A stretch of DNA of 64,000 bases from an uncultured Tateyamaria sp. GTDB lineage: Bacteria > Pseudomonadota > Alphaproteobacteria > Rhodobacterales > Rhodobacteraceae. This document shows, in pieces, positions 55,471 through 63,817 of the stretch (the first letter of the stretch is position 1; each line of letters starts with the position of its first letter). The stretch is from assembly GCF_947503705.1 (NCBI RefSeq), contig NZ_CANNES010000004.1:268326-332325 (forward strand). Direction: 5' to 3'. Made by a program: the position numbers and the translations under genes. A model generated the notes under the pieces. The model worked only from the letters and a program-made list of their open reading frames with translations, did no database searches and was not told where the DNA came from.

Positions 55471-57861
55471 ATGGCCGATTCCACACTTCCCGCCCATGCC
55501 TCTGTCGTTGTCATCGGGGGCGGGATCATGGGGTGTTCCACCCTCTACCACCTTGCTGAAATGGGCGTGACCGATGCCATTCTGCTCGAACGCAATACGC
55601 TGACCTCTGGCACGACCTGGCATTCGGCAGCGCAAGTGCGCGCGCTGCGCCATTCGCACAACCTGACCCGCATGATCCAATATTCCGTCGACCTCTATGC
55701 CCGACTTGAGGAAGAAACGGGCCAGAATGTGGGCTGGATTCAAAAGGGCTCGCTCTCTCTCGCGACCACACCAGACCGCGCGGTACATGTGCGCAGGCAA
55801 GAGGCGCTGGCCCATGCCTTTGGCATCAACGCGCAATGGATCAGCACCGGTGAAGCGAAAGAGCGTTGGCCCCTGATGAATGCCGACGATGTGCTCGGCG
55901 CCGTTTGGTCACCTGAAGACGGACGCGTCTCACCCTCCGACGTTTGCGCCGCATTGGTCAAAGGGGCCAAGGCGCGCGGAGCAAGAATCTTTGAGAAAAC
56001 CGGCGTCACCGGCATCCTGACCAAGGATGGCCGCATCACAGGCGTCGAGACCACTCAAGGCACTGTCATGTGCGACGCCATTGCACTTTGTGCCGGGCTA
56101 TGGTCGCGCGAGGTCGGGGCGATGGCGGGGGCCGACGTGCCCGCACTGGCCTGCGAACATTTCTATCTGCTGACCAAACCCATTGACGGCGTCACCGGCA
56201 ACATGCCCACGCTCTCTGACCACGACAACCACCTCTATATCCGCGATGACAGCGGCGGATTGCTCGTGGGTTGCTTTGAGCCGATGGGCAAGCCGATCAA
56301 GCCCGGCGTGCTGAACGCAGACTTTGAATTCGGCCTCTTGGGCGAAGACTGGGATCACTTCGAGCCGATGATGATGAACGCGCTCAACCGGTTGCCCGCG
56401 CTTGAAACCGCAGAGGTCAAGATGCTGCTGAACGGGCCTGAAAGCTTTACGCCCGACGGGATGTTCATGCTGGGTGAGACCGCCGAAACAAAGGGCTTGT
56501 TTCTGGGCTGCGGGATGAATTCGGTGGGCATGGCGTCGGGCGGCGGCGCGGGTATGAACCTCGCCCATGCCATCGTGCATGGCCATACTGCATATGACCT
56601 GGGTGAGGCTGATGCCAAACGGTTTGCGCCCATTTACAATTCGCTGGATCACCTGATGGCGCGCGCACCGGAAATCCTGGGCACCCATTACGAGATCGCC
56701 TATCCGGGCCGCCAACTCAAAACCGCACGCGATCTGCGCCTCTTGCCGCTGGATGCCGAATACCGCGCCGCCAAGGCCCATATGGGCCAGGTCTATGGCT
56801 GGGAACGCCCGCTCTATTTCGGCAAAACGGCCGAACCCCAGATGACCTTTGCCCGGCCCGACTGGTTCGAAAATGTCCGGGCCGAGGTCAAGGCCGCACA
56901 TGAGGCGGCGGCGGTGTTCGATGCCTCGCCCTTTGGCAAGATCGAGGTCACCGGCCCGGATGCCTGCGCCTTTCTGCAATATGTCTGCATGCGCAATATG
57001 GACCGGCCCGTCGGCACCGCAATTTACACCGCCGTCCTGAACTCGCGCGGCACCTATGAAAGCGACATCACCGCCCACCGCATCGACACCAATCACTACC
57101 GGCTATTTGTGGGCACCAACGCAATCAAGCGGGACCTGGCCTGGCTGACCCGCCATAGGGACGGATTTGACGTGACCCTGACCGACAGCACCGAAGACTA
57201 CGCCGTGCTGGGCCTTATGGGTCCAAAGGCAGCGCGCATCGTCGCGCAAACCGGCGCGCCCGAGTTGAACGAACTGGGCTATTTCAAAGTGGGCCCTGCC
57301 CATATCGCAGGCAAACATGTGCGCGCGGTGCGCATGTCCTATGTGGGCGAGGCAGGATTTGAAATCACCTGCAAGGCCGAGAACGCGCGCGCAATCTATG
57401 CCGCGTTGACACAGGCCGGTGCCGTGCCTGCCGGCCTTTTCGCGCAAACCTCCATGCGGATCGAAAAGGGGTTTGCCGCCATGGGTCACGAGTTGGATGG
57501 TGACATCAGCCCTTTTGTAGTGGGCATGGCGGGCATGGCGAAAAAGACAGGCGGTTTTGTCGGGGCGGAGGCGCTGGCCGAGCACGTCAAAACGCAAAGC
57601 CTGTCGATGGTCACGATCATTCTGCATGAGGATACTGCCGTCCCGATTGGCCACGAATCGGTCTATCTGGGCGACAAGATCATCGGACAAACCACTTCGG
57701 CTGCTTACGGCTACCGGATCGGTGCCCCGATTGCCCTGGCCCATGTCAGGCAGGTTGAGGACGGCGCCGCGATCACGGTCGATATTGCAGGGCGCAAGGT
57801 TGCAGGTGTCATGCGGGTCGAACCCGCATTCGATCCCGGTGGCGAAAGGATGCGGCCATGA
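55471..57861 (+). CDS. Dimethylglycine-dehydrogenase-like flavoprotein with GcvT folate domain
   Basis: A 796-residue protein: N-terminal DAO fold (GGGIMG at 16-21; His51 in SGTTWHSAAQ matches the covalent-flavin His of DMGDH/sarcosine dehydrogenases) and a C-terminal GcvT-like domain (about residues 420-790: GPDACAFLQYVCMRN, VRMSYVGEAGFEITC, IEKGFAAMGHELDGDISPF). Family enzymes oxidatively N-demethylate amines and pass C1 to folate. GGAG lies 8 bases before the ATG. Overlaps the BKACE gene by 4 bases. The substrate need not be dimethylglycine. Confidence 0.9.
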   Translation: MADSTLPAHASVVVIGGGIMGCSTLYHLAEMGVTDAILLERNTLTSGTTWHSAAQVRALRHSHNLTRMIQYSVDLYARLEEETGQNVGWIQKGSLSLATTPDRAVHVRRQEALAHAFGINAQWISTGEAKERWPLMNADDVLGAVWSPEDGRVSPSDVCAALVKGAKARGARIFEKTGVTGILTKDGRITGVETTQGTVMCDAIALCAGLWSREVGAMAGADVPALACEHFYLLTKPIDGVTGNMPTLSDHDNHLYIRDDSGGLLVGCFEPMGKPIKPGVLNADFEFGLLGEDWDHFEPMMMNALNRLPALETAEVKMLLNGPESFTPDGMFMLGETAETKGLFLGCGMNSVGMASGGGAGMNLAHAIVHGHTAYDLGEADAKRFAPIYNSLDHLMARAPEILGTHYEIAYPGRQLKTARDLRLLPLDAEYRAAKAHMGQVYGWERPLYFGKTAEPQMTFARPDWFENVRAEVKAAHEAAAVFDASPFGKIEVTGPDACAFLQYVCMRNMDRPVGTAIYTAVLNSRGTYESDITAHRIDTNHYRLFVGTNAIKRDLAWLTRHRDGFDVTLTDSTEDYAVLGLMGPKAARIVAQTGAPELNELGYFKVGPAHIAGKHVRAVRMSYVGEAGFEITCKAENARAIYAALTQAGAVPAGLFAQTSMRIEKGFAAMGHELDGDISPFVVGMAGMAKKTGGFVGAEALAEHVKTQSLSMVTIILHEDTAVPIGHESVYLGDKIIGQTTSAAYGYRIGAPIALAHVRQVEDGAAITVDIAGRKVAGVMRVEPAFDPGGERMRP

Positions 57862-58634
57862 CCAGCGCGCCCCGGATCACGGTCGCGCCAAATGGCGCGA
57901 GGTTGCAAAAATCCGGCCACCCGGCAGTGCCAATATCGGGCGACGAACTGGCACGGACGGCACGCGCCTGCCTGGCGGCAGGCGCGGATGCCATCCATCT
58001 GCATGTGCGCGACGACAATGGGCGGCACAGCCTTGATCCCGAACGCTACCGCGAAGCCATCGGCGCAGTGGAGCGCGCAGCGCCCGACATGGCCATTCAG
58101 ATCACCACAGAGGCCGCCGGACGATACGAAGTTGCCGACCAACTGCATCTGATCGCGACGCTGAAGCCAGCAGCCGCCAGCGTTGCGGTGCGCGAAATGG
58201 CCCGCGCGCCAAATCTGGCCGCGCGCCTTTATGCCACCGCCATGGATCAGAATACGCAAGTTCAGCACATCCTTTACGACCGGTCCTGCGTTGATCAGCT
58301 GCAGCGCTGGTATGCAGACGGGACAGTCTGCGCATCCCAACGTGATGCCATACTCGTGCTTGGCCAATACGCCCCCCCGCGTGCAGGCGATCCCGCCGAA
58401 CTGCCCCCCTTGTTGCAAGCGGCAACAACGGCTGACCTTCGGATCACGGTATGCGCCTTTGGGGCAGGAGAACAAAACTGTCTGATCCGGGCACATCAGC
58501 TTGGATGCGCCCTGCGGATCGGATTCGAGAATAACAGGGTCGCACCGGACGGCACGATCTGGTCCGACAATGCGCAAGCGGTGCGCGCCCTCAGAACGGC
58601 ATTGGTGCATCAAGGCAAAGGATGCGCCGCTTGA
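57858..58634 (+). CDS. Beta-keto acid cleavage enzyme (BKACE, DUF849)
   Basis: A 258-residue BKACE with ITVAPNGARLQKSGHPAVPI at the N-terminus. Metal ligands His47 and His49 (IHLHVRD) and Glu224 (GFENN) match the Zn-site pattern of Kce. BKACEs condense a beta-keto acid with acetyl-CoA to give acetoacetate and a CoA thioester. It is somewhat short for the family (often 270-310). The ATG overlaps the DMGDH-like stop, so both are translationally coupled. Confidence 0.87.
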   Translation: MTSAPRITVAPNGARLQKSGHPAVPISGDELARTARACLAAGADAIHLHVRDDNGRHSLDPERYREAIGAVERAAPDMAIQITTEAAGRYEVADQLHLIATLKPAAASVAVREMARAPNLAARLYATAMDQNTQVQHILYDRSCVDQLQRWYADGTVCASQRDAILVLGQYAPPRAGDPAELPPLLQAATTADLRITVCAFGAGEQNCLIRAHQLGCALRIGFENNRVAPDGTIWSDNAQAVRALRTALVHQGKGCAA

Positions 58635-59053
58635 CACCCGCCATTGAAACCAGCACCGATGCGACCGTGATCGGCCCCATCCTGCGCTTGCTGCGGTCGG
58701 GCCTTGAGCCTGCACTTTTCGAACGTCGCCTGGCCGAGGCCATCGCCAATGGTTACCGCGCCTTTGTGACCCAGGATCGCAGCGCCTGCCTCGGTTTTCA
58801 CATCACCCATGATGTGTACTGGGGCAAAACGTTTTATATTGATGATCTGGTGGTGCACGAACAGCGCCGCAGCAGCGGGATCGGTGCGGCCCTGCTGGAT
58901 CACGCCCGAACCGAAGCGCGCGCGCTTGGCTGCGACCACTTGCGCTTGTGCAGCGGACTCAGGCGCGCAGACGCGCACCGCTTTTATGAACGCAACGGGC
59001 TGGCACGCACCAGCCTGCAATTCGCAACCTCTGTGCAAGAAAGCACCCCGTGA
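58622..59053 (+). CDS. GNAT-family N-acetyltransferase
   Basis: A 143-residue GNAT fold with the acetyl-CoA motif RRSSGIGAALLDHA and the C-terminal ADAHRFYERNGL. It overlaps the end of the BKACE gene by 13 bases and shares one base with the aminotransferase start, so it is translated as part of the same unit. It could acetylate an amine intermediate or detoxify a side product. Confidence 0.85.
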   Translation: MRRLTPAIETSTDATVIGPILRLLRSGLEPALFERRLAEAIANGYRAFVTQDRSACLGFHITHDVYWGKTFYIDDLVVHEQRRSSGIGAALLDHARTEARALGCDHLRLCSGLRRADAHRFYERNGLARTSLQFATSVQESTP

Positions 59054-60375
59054 TGTCACATGTATTTCCCCGCCACTGCCACAAAACCCCACCCGTCGCC
59101 GTACGCGGCGAGGGCTGCTATCTCTTTGACAGCGATGGCAGAAAGTATCTCGATGGCTCCGGGGGCGCGGCGGTGTCCTGCCTGGGGCACGGCGACGCCG
59201 ACGTGATCAAGGCCGTCCAGGACCAGGTGGCCAGCCTGGCCTTTGCCCATACCGGATTTCTGACATCAGAACCGGCAGAAGCCTTGGCCGACCTGCTGGT
59301 GGCACATGCGCCGGGCAACATCGATCGGGTCTATTTCGTGTCAGGCGGGTCCGAGGCGACAGAGGCGGCCATCAAGCTGGCCCGCCAGTATTTCGTGGAA
59401 AAAGGCGCGCCAGAGCGCCGCCACCTGATCGCCCGCAAGCAAAGCTATCACGGCAACACGCTGGGCGCGCTGGCGGCGGGGGGCAACGCTCTGCGCAAAC
59501 GCCAATTCGCCCCGCTTCTGATCGAGGTCAGCCATATCGCGCCTTGCTACGAATACATGCTGCGCGACGCGGGCGAGAGTGCCACCGACTACGGGCAGCG
59601 CGCCGCCCAAGAACTTGAGGATGAAATCCTGCGCCTGGGTCCGGACACCGTCATGGCCTTCATGGCCGAACCCGTAGTCGGCGCAACCTTGGGCGCGGTG
59701 CCTGCGGTCGCGGGCTATTTCAAACGCATTCGCGAGATTTGCGACCAACACGGCGTCTTGCTGATCCTGGACGAGGTGATGTGCGGCATGGGGCGCACCG
59801 GACACCTCTTTGCCTGTGATGCCGACGGGATCGTGCCGGACATCCTGTGTATCGCCAAAGGACTGGGGGCGGGATACCAACCCATCGGCGCGATGCTCTG
59901 CACCGACATGATCTATGACGCGATCAAGGATGGCAGCGGGTTTTTCCAGCACGGCCACACCTATCTCGGGCACCCCGTGGCTGCCGCCGCAGGCCTCGCC
60001 GTTGTGCGCAAGATCCTCGATCAGAACCTGGCACAAAGGTCGGCCGCGCAAGGCGAGGCGTTGTCCAAGGCTCTGCATGACCGGTTTGGCCAGCATCCCC
60101 ACGTGGGCGACATCCGGGGACGGGGCCTATTCCAGGGCGTCGAACTGGTCGCGGACCGCGAAACAAAGGCCCCGTTTGATTCGACACACGGGTTGGCGGG
60201 CAAGATCAAATCGGCCGCCTTCGAGGCGGGCCTGATCTGTTATCCCATGCCGGGTACGCGGGATGGGCGCATGGGCGATCATGTTCTGCTCGCCCCGCCC
60301 TTCATCATCAGCAACGCCCAGATTGATGAATTGGTCGACAAGCTGGGCACAGCGATCGAGGCATCCCTGCCCTGA
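59053..60375 (+). CDS. Class III PLP-dependent aminotransferase (omega/beta-amino acid type)
   Basis: A 440-residue class III aminotransferase. Asp240-Glu241 (LILDEV) and the PLP Lys269 (CIAKGLGAGYQPIGA) are present, as are the GGSEATEAAIKLAR phosphate-binding loop and SYHGNT. Family members act on omega or beta amino acids such as 4-aminobutyrate. ATG 59053 shares its A with the GNAT stop. Last of the four-gene catabolic arm, 42 bases before the convergent glxA-type gene. Confidence 0.92.
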   Translation: MSHVFPRHCHKTPPVAVRGEGCYLFDSDGRKYLDGSGGAAVSCLGHGDADVIKAVQDQVASLAFAHTGFLTSEPAEALADLLVAHAPGNIDRVYFVSGGSEATEAAIKLARQYFVEKGAPERRHLIARKQSYHGNTLGALAAGGNALRKRQFAPLLIEVSHIAPCYEYMLRDAGESATDYGQRAAQELEDEILRLGPDTVMAFMAEPVVGATLGAVPAVAGYFKRIREICDQHGVLLILDEVMCGMGRTGHLFACDADGIVPDILCIAKGLGAGYQPIGAMLCTDMIYDAIKDGSGFFQHGHTYLGHPVAAAAGLAVVRKILDQNLAQRSAAQGEALSKALHDRFGQHPHVGDIRGRGLFQGVELVADRETKAPFDSTHGLAGKIKSAAFEAGLICYPMPGTRDGRMGDHVLLAPPFIISNAQIDELVDKLGTAIEASLP

Positions 60376-60416
60376 GCGGCACGGCAAGCGAACGGGCAAG
60401 GCCCAAAAACGCTCCG

Positions 60417-61454
60417 CTACGTCAACCGAAACTGCTGCCGATATTTCGACGGCGTCGTCCGGGCCACACGTAAAAAGGCGCGCCGCATCCGTTCGGCATC
60501 CTGAAACCCGCAATGCTTTGCGATAACCTTGACGCCCTTGTCCGTGGTCGCCAACAGATCACGGGCCGCATCGACACGCACAACCTCAAGAGCCTTGGCC
60601 GGAGACACCCCCATCACATTGGCGTAGCGCCGCGAAAAGTTGCGCGGGCTCATCCCGCATTCCCGGGCCATGTCTTCCACAGTGAGCCGACGCGCCAGAT
60701 TGTCTGAAATCCAAGCGTGCAAAGGGCTGAACAAGCCATCTGCATCGCGAGCTTGACGGTCAAGCTCGGCGCTGAACTGCGATTGCCCACCGGATCGGAC
60801 CATGGGCGCAACCAGAGACCTGGCCATGGCGATGGCCGCCGGTTTGCCCAGATCCTCTTCGATCATGGCCAGTGCCATATCAATCCCCGCCGTGATGCCC
60901 GCCGACGTCCAGACATGGCCATCCTTGATAAAGATCGGGTCCACCTCAACCGCAACCGCCGGATAATCAGCCGCCAGCTTGTCGCAATCCTCCCAATGGG
61001 TCACCGCGCGTTTGCCATCCAGCAATCCGGTTGCCGCCAGCACCAGCGCACCGGAACAGACCGAACAGACCCGCCCAGCCCGCCGCGCCAGCACCGTGGC
61101 CTGTGCCACAAAATCAGCATCAAGGGCCGCCGGTATGGCCCCATCACCCCCCACAAAAACCACCGTGTGGATAGGCACGTCACAATGCGGGTCCAGCCAG
61201 TCGGCCAAGGGGTCGGTCCCGATGGGCAAGATCGTGTTGGTCGCCGTCGCTCCGCCCGCTAAGGACACCACATGGGTGCGGTAGGCAGGCCCGGCGCCCT
61301 CCCCTTTTGTGGCGTGGGTAAAGACCTGAAGCGGGCCCACAAGATCCAGCAGCACAATGTCGGGATAGACGACAAAAAGGACATTCATGGGCGCGTCAGG
61401 TGGGACATCACGTGGCGTGTCTTTGGCATAAAAAGGGGTCATGTTGTCATTCAT
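60417..61454 (-). CDS. GlxA-type regulator (DJ-1/PfpI domain plus AraC HTH)
   Basis: A 345-residue regulator: N-terminal DJ-1/PfpI domain (about residues 20-200; VCSVCSGALVLAATGLLDG nucleophile-elbow region, WTSAGITAGIDMALAMIEED) and a C-terminal AraC double HTH (MARECGMSPRNFSRRY). GlxA-type regulators control betaine, carnitine or arginine catabolism in Pseudomonas (GbdR, CdhR, ArgR group), which matches the neighbouring genes. It is divergent from a stand-alone DJ-1 gene. Confidence 0.92.
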   Translation of the reverse strand: MNDNMTPFYAKDTPRDVPPDAPMNVLFVVYPDIVLLDLVGPLQVFTHATKGEGAGPAYRTHVVSLAGGATATNTILPIGTDPLADWLDPHCDVPIHTVVFVGGDGAIPAALDADFVAQATVLARRAGRVCSVCSGALVLAATGLLDGKRAVTHWEDCDKLAADYPAVAVEVDPIFIKDGHVWTSAGITAGIDMALAMIEEDLGKPAAIAMARSLVAPMVRSGGQSQFSAELDRQARDADGLFSPLHAWISDNLARRLTVEDMARECGMSPRNFSRRYANVMGVSPAKALEVVRVDAARDLLATTDKGVKVIAKHCGFQDAERMRRAFLRVARTTPSKYRQQFRLT

Positions 61455-61522
61455 GCCATTCCAATCCCGTGTAGTACAGGGTCAACAGATGACCCACCCC
61501 GGCTCTCCCGAAAGGACCCAAA

Positions 61523-62131
61523 ATGAGAACACTCGGCGCATTCGTCTTTCCTGGCTTTGAAACACTGGACTATTTCGGCCCCATCGAAATGCTCGGCGGG
61601 ATGGGCGCAGCCATCGAGGTGGTCACCATCGCCAAAACCGCCGCCCCGGTGCCAAGCGTGCACGGCCAAAAGATCGTCATTGACCGGACCCTGGCGGAAA
61701 AAACCGACTATGACCTTTTGCTGATCCCCGGCGGCGACAGCGCCCTCAACGAGGGCGAGGACCCCGAAGTGCTGGACTGGATCAGGCAAGCCTCGGCCCA
61801 GGCCGAACGGGTCATGGCGGTCTGCACCGGGACGATCCTGCTCGGGATGACAGGGCTATTGGACGGGCGCAAGGCCACGACCAACAAGATGGACTTTAGA
61901 GCCACGATCCACCACGCGCCCCACGTGAACTGGGTCAAACAGGCGCGCTGGGTCGAGGACGGCAAGTTCTTCACCTCTTCCGGCGTGTCGGCAGGCATGG
62001 ACATGACCCTTGCGGTTTTGGCCGATCTCTACGGTCTGGACGTGGCGCGCAACATGGCCAAGAGCTGCGAATACACGTGGCACGAAGACGCCAACTGGGA
62101 CCCATTCGCAAAAGCCGCCGGACTGGTGTGA
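61523..62131 (+). CDS. Stand-alone DJ-1/PfpI family protein
   Basis: A 202-residue DJ-1/PfpI protein with AVCTGTILLGMTGLLDG nucleophile-elbow region (Cys in VCTG) and SSGVSAGMDMTLAVLADL, the same fold as the N-terminal part of the divergent GlxA-type regulator. Such proteins can be isonitrile hydratase-like, glyoxalase/deglycase-like or regulatory. AAAGG lies 6 bases before the ATG. It is the last gene before the AT-rich region. Confidence 0.9.
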   Translation: MRTLGAFVFPGFETLDYFGPIEMLGGMGAAIEVVTIAKTAAPVPSVHGQKIVIDRTLAEKTDYDLLLIPGGDSALNEGEDPEVLDWIRQASAQAERVMAVCTGTILLGMTGLLDGRKATTNKMDFRATIHHAPHVNWVKQARWVEDGKFFTSSGVSAGMDMTLAVLADLYGLDVARNMAKSCEYTWHEDANWDPFAKAAGLV

Positions 62132-62392
62132 CCCGCGCCGGTCAGGGTGCTTACCGGCAGGGCCACATGTGTCTTTTGCCACCAATGGTATCGTGCGGAA
62201 GGTTTCCAGCCTGTAAGGTCACCACATTTCATGGCGGACAAGAGCGTGCTCGATAACTTTGTCGCCAGCGGTGGAGATCATAAATCGACAAACCAAAAAA
62301 ATAGTCGAGCTCAAACCGTCGCGCCAAAACAGCAAGCAAAACGTCAGCGTGAAGCGCTGACAAACGCATTACAAAATGGTGTTGAGGGTATG

Positions 62393-62403
62393 TGGCGGAG
62401 ACG
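62393..62403 (-). other. Possible attachment-site remnant: tRNA-Ser 3'-end-like 11-mer
   Basis: On the minus strand CGTCTCCGCCA equals a common tRNA-Ser acceptor end with CCA. No T-arm sequence is attached to it, so there is no tRNA gene here. It lies where the GC content falls, so it could be an integration-site fragment. An 11-base match can also be chance. Confidence 0.2.
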
Positions 62404-63193
62404 AAGTCCGAAAGTTATTGTTTATCAATTTCTTAAATGCTTGTTTTTCTTGGATTTCGTATTTCAGTGTGTGGCGGATTGTGCAGCAAAGTGTGCAGCA
62501 AACTTTGTCAGCCGGCATGACCCGCGCTGACTGCGCATCTCCAGCCGAGAAGGCCAACGGTTCTAGTGGTAACGATAACCGAGAACTATCAGTACTTTGC
62601 CAATACTCAGCTGCTAAGCGGTAGTGTTATCCAACAGGTATCTCACAAGGACAAAGTGGTAGTCATCACCAGATGCTCTGAAAAACACCCTTAAACCCAA
62701 CTGCACTTGGTGTAGCGAAGGTCGACACAAATTTTGGGTGAACGTCAGAATAATAATTCATGGCATTGAGGCCTCCGACAGGAACCGACTTCTGTTTCAA
62801 TTCACGCTTTTGATGTCGCTTCCAGCCTGTCGCTGCCTCAGTGATCGAAAAAGGATCTTTATCCGCCAATATCCAACATACGCATAAGCTCAAGAAGCGT
62901 TTTATTCCCAACCCTCTTCACACATTATCACCCATACTCTGCAATCTCAATTTTCAAACAGCCTACTCCTTCGCCAACCTGAATCTCCGATTCTTTATAA
63001 AATTCTTCAAGAGGCTTTGGGCTTCTATTTCTCTTAGATAAAATTCTCCCCAAAATTCTATGAGTATGCCGACTCGCGACCCACCTGCTTTAAGTACTGA
63101 CGCCAGTCATAAAGTCTTTTAGGATACACTAAATTTCATTTTTAACCTTGCAGAGCCAGACCTTCCAGATTCTGCGCCATCACACCTCTGATC

Positions 63194-63367
63194 TTAATCA
63201 GGTTTATTCGCACTTTTTTCCATAGCAATACTGTACAACTTCCTCACCTCGCAGCCGGAAAGAACGCCAAAGGAAACCGCAGGAATGATCGGATCAAGGA
63301 AGCCCAAACTGTAGAGTGTCAGTGTAGCATATGAACCAGCGTGCAAGGCGGGATTGAAGTACTTCAT
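63194..63367 (-). CDS. Small hypothetical membrane protein
   Basis: A 57-residue frame starting MKYFNPALHAGSY with a hydrophobic middle (about residues 14-36, with Pro-Ile-Ile-Pro) and a charged C-terminus (MEKSANKPD). AAAAGGAG, a strong ribosome site, lies 9 bases before the ATG on the minus strand, better than any other frame in this AT-rich stretch. It resembles small membrane proteins of phages or islands, but I do not recognise it. Confidence 0.45.
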   Translation of the reverse strand: MKYFNPALHAGSYATLTLYSLGFLDPIIPAVSFGVLSGCEVRKLYSIAMEKSANKPD

Positions 63368-63462
63368 GATTATGTGCTCCTTTTCCCAAATCTGTAGAAT
63401 TGGAGAAAGCATTTCTAGGAGCTCAAAATTTCAAATGTTTGCACTTTGTCAGTCGTAAGTGT

Positions 63463-63549
63463 ATTTTTTTGCACTAATTGCGATTTCTGCTCTAGCCCAA
63501 CGAAAGTTGACAATAAACTAATCGTTCAATGAAGTTGCATTTTTTTGCA
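63463..63549 (+). repeat. Direct repeat ATTTTTTTGCA x2
   Basis: The 11-mer ATTTTTTTGCA occurs at 63463-63473 and 63539-63549. The second copy is part of TTTTGCAAAA, a small palindrome. It lies upstream of the small membrane-protein gene and may be promoter or chance AT-rich sequence. Confidence 0.4.
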
Positions 63550-63817
63550 AAAGGTTGCGGAACTACGCAGGCATCCAATGCCATGAAGCAAAACAAGTTA
63601 GTGCTTGAAAAGCCTAATTTTTCATCAAATTACTTGAATTCTTAAGTGACTCACTCCTTTGCAGCTCGTATCTACAAATAGCGTTTCATAAGTTTTGGAC
63701 CTCCGCCAACCGTTGAATATACATACCCCGCGGTCTGAGCCCATCGAGACAAGAGGGCGGGCGGTAAACGCTGCAGGCGCCGTGCCAAGACGCAACCAAG
63801 TAGAATGCAGGTAAAAC

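Larger units (their letters stand above)
62132..63817. other. AT-rich low-coding region at the right end
   Basis: Composition drops sharply: the 60-base lines at 62401 and 63601 contain only 18 and 19 G/C, against 45 in the line at 56101. Frames at 62147-62530, 62666-62911 and 62841-63041 lack domains and convincing ribosome sites. The only gene I support is the small membrane protein at 63194-63367. GC rises again around 63720-63817 just before the IS end. It may be island or phage-derived DNA. Confidence 0.6.

Noticed and set aside
62147..62530. 127-codon frame in the AT-rich region
   Set aside because: No ribosome site, no domain, mixed composition across the GC break and a cysteine-rich tail that looks like chance translation of GTGCAGCAAA-type repeats.
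62666..62911. 81-codon minus-strand frame
   Set aside because: No recognisable domain and no good ribosome site; might be a decayed fragment but this cannot be supported.
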